Below, one piece after another: positions 63,726 through 64,000 of a DNA stretch of 64,000 nucleotides (position 1 is its first letter; each line of letters opens with the position of its first letter). The position numbers and the translations under genes are program-made. The notes beneath the pieces were generated by a model, which worked only from the letters and a program-made list of their open reading frames with translations, made no database searches and was not told where the DNA came from. This DNA is from Azolla caroliniana. Taxonomy: Eukaryota; Polypodiophyta. The DNA is taken from assembly GCA_043228905.1 (NCBI GenBank), contig JBHGNT010000004.1, positions 23,002,001 through 23,066,000 of the forward strand, read 5' to 3'.

Positions 63726-64000
63726 GAGGGCACAGTCGAGCAAGAGGCCAATTCGGCCAAGGACGAGGCGGACGGGGTCCGACTTACGAAAACAACTCCC
63801 AATTTTGGCAAGAACATGGCAACAATTGAGGAACGTTCGGAAGAAGGGGGAGTTTCCATGCTCGTCGAAACCGACAAAGCAGTCCAATCGAATGCGGATA
63901 TTGTGGTATACTCGGCCACCACGAAGAAGAGTTCCAAAAGAAGAAGCATGAGTCGGCTTCCACAAGCTGACAACTCACAAATTACACCACTAACTCCGAT
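63726..64000 (+). pseudogene. Copia gag fragment with damaged zinc knuckle
   Basis: A plus-strand frame from 63728 reads GHSRARGQFGQGRGGRGP, a Gly/Arg-rich gag tail, then a TGA near 63828. A knuckle CGYCGILGHHEEEF near 63893 follows, where the last Cys is Phe. It resembles the copia piece inside gypsy-2 (CGYCGKLDHYEEEC), so it is of the copia-2/copia-3 type. It runs off the right edge. Confidence 0.7.

Overview
The window looks like nuclear, repeat-rich DNA of a land plant. It holds no recognisable host gene, rRNA, tRNA gene or CRISPR array. Almost all of it is transposable elements inserted into one another: Ty1/copia and Ty3/gypsy LTR retrotransposons, pieces of a LINE, and a 12.8-kb block of DNA-transposon-like material. 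Plant signs are the copia primer-binding sites matching initiator-tRNA-Met, GT-AG introns, (GA)n leaders in LTRs, and nonsense codons mostly from CG/CHG-context C-to-T changes. The DUF7869-like and 'DFAENY' transposase-like genes make me lean to a non-seed plant, but that is weak inference. Element names (copia-1, gypsy-1 and so on) are local labels of mine.

Layout. 1-4409: 3' part of copia-1 (+), inserted in a minus-strand LINE. 4410-5233 and 18277-19130: two parts of that LINE (endonuclease and ORF1), split by copia-2 (+, 5234-18271, TSD ataat). Copia-2 is itself split by gypsy-1 (-, 9454-16779, TSD acgt), which has near-identical LTRs and long open frames. 19131-19542: a (GA)n tract and the LTR end of a minus-strand copia (copia-3). 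19543-32334: a 12.8-kb insert flanked by 294-298 bp direct repeats. It holds a DUF7869-like gene split by a 9.7-kb terminal-inverted-repeat element (20412-30130, TSD atgg). The inner element carries a DDE-like transposase gene (+) and a convergent multi-exon accessory gene (-) with a RING-like exon and a coiled coil. 32335-37464: the rest of copia-3, with a second LINE piece in the (GA)n tract of its LTR. 37465-46438: a tandem of related, decayed gypsy elements (gypsy-2 and gypsy-3) sharing an LTR. 46439-48499: AT-rich DNA without genes. 48505-53897: copia-4 (-, TSD gaatt). 53903-54497: a copia gag fragment (copia-7). 54498-63725: copia-6 (-), holding copia-5 (56419-59776) and a solo LTR (60595-61299, TSD tatac). 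63726-64000: another copia gag fragment.

How it works together. The LTR elements encode gag, protease, integrase, reverse transcriptase and RNase H. Most are dead through nonsense codons, frameshifts or catalytic changes; gypsy-1 alone looks possibly competent. The gypsy family appears to use two recoding steps: an in-frame TGA between gag and protease in all three copies, and a -1 frameshift between protease and polymerase in both copies that keep that junction. The most novel part is the 19.5-32.3 kb block. Removing the inner element plus one TSD copy rejoins the outer gene in frame, which fixes the order of events and the exact ends of a TIR transposon that I cannot assign to a named superfamily.
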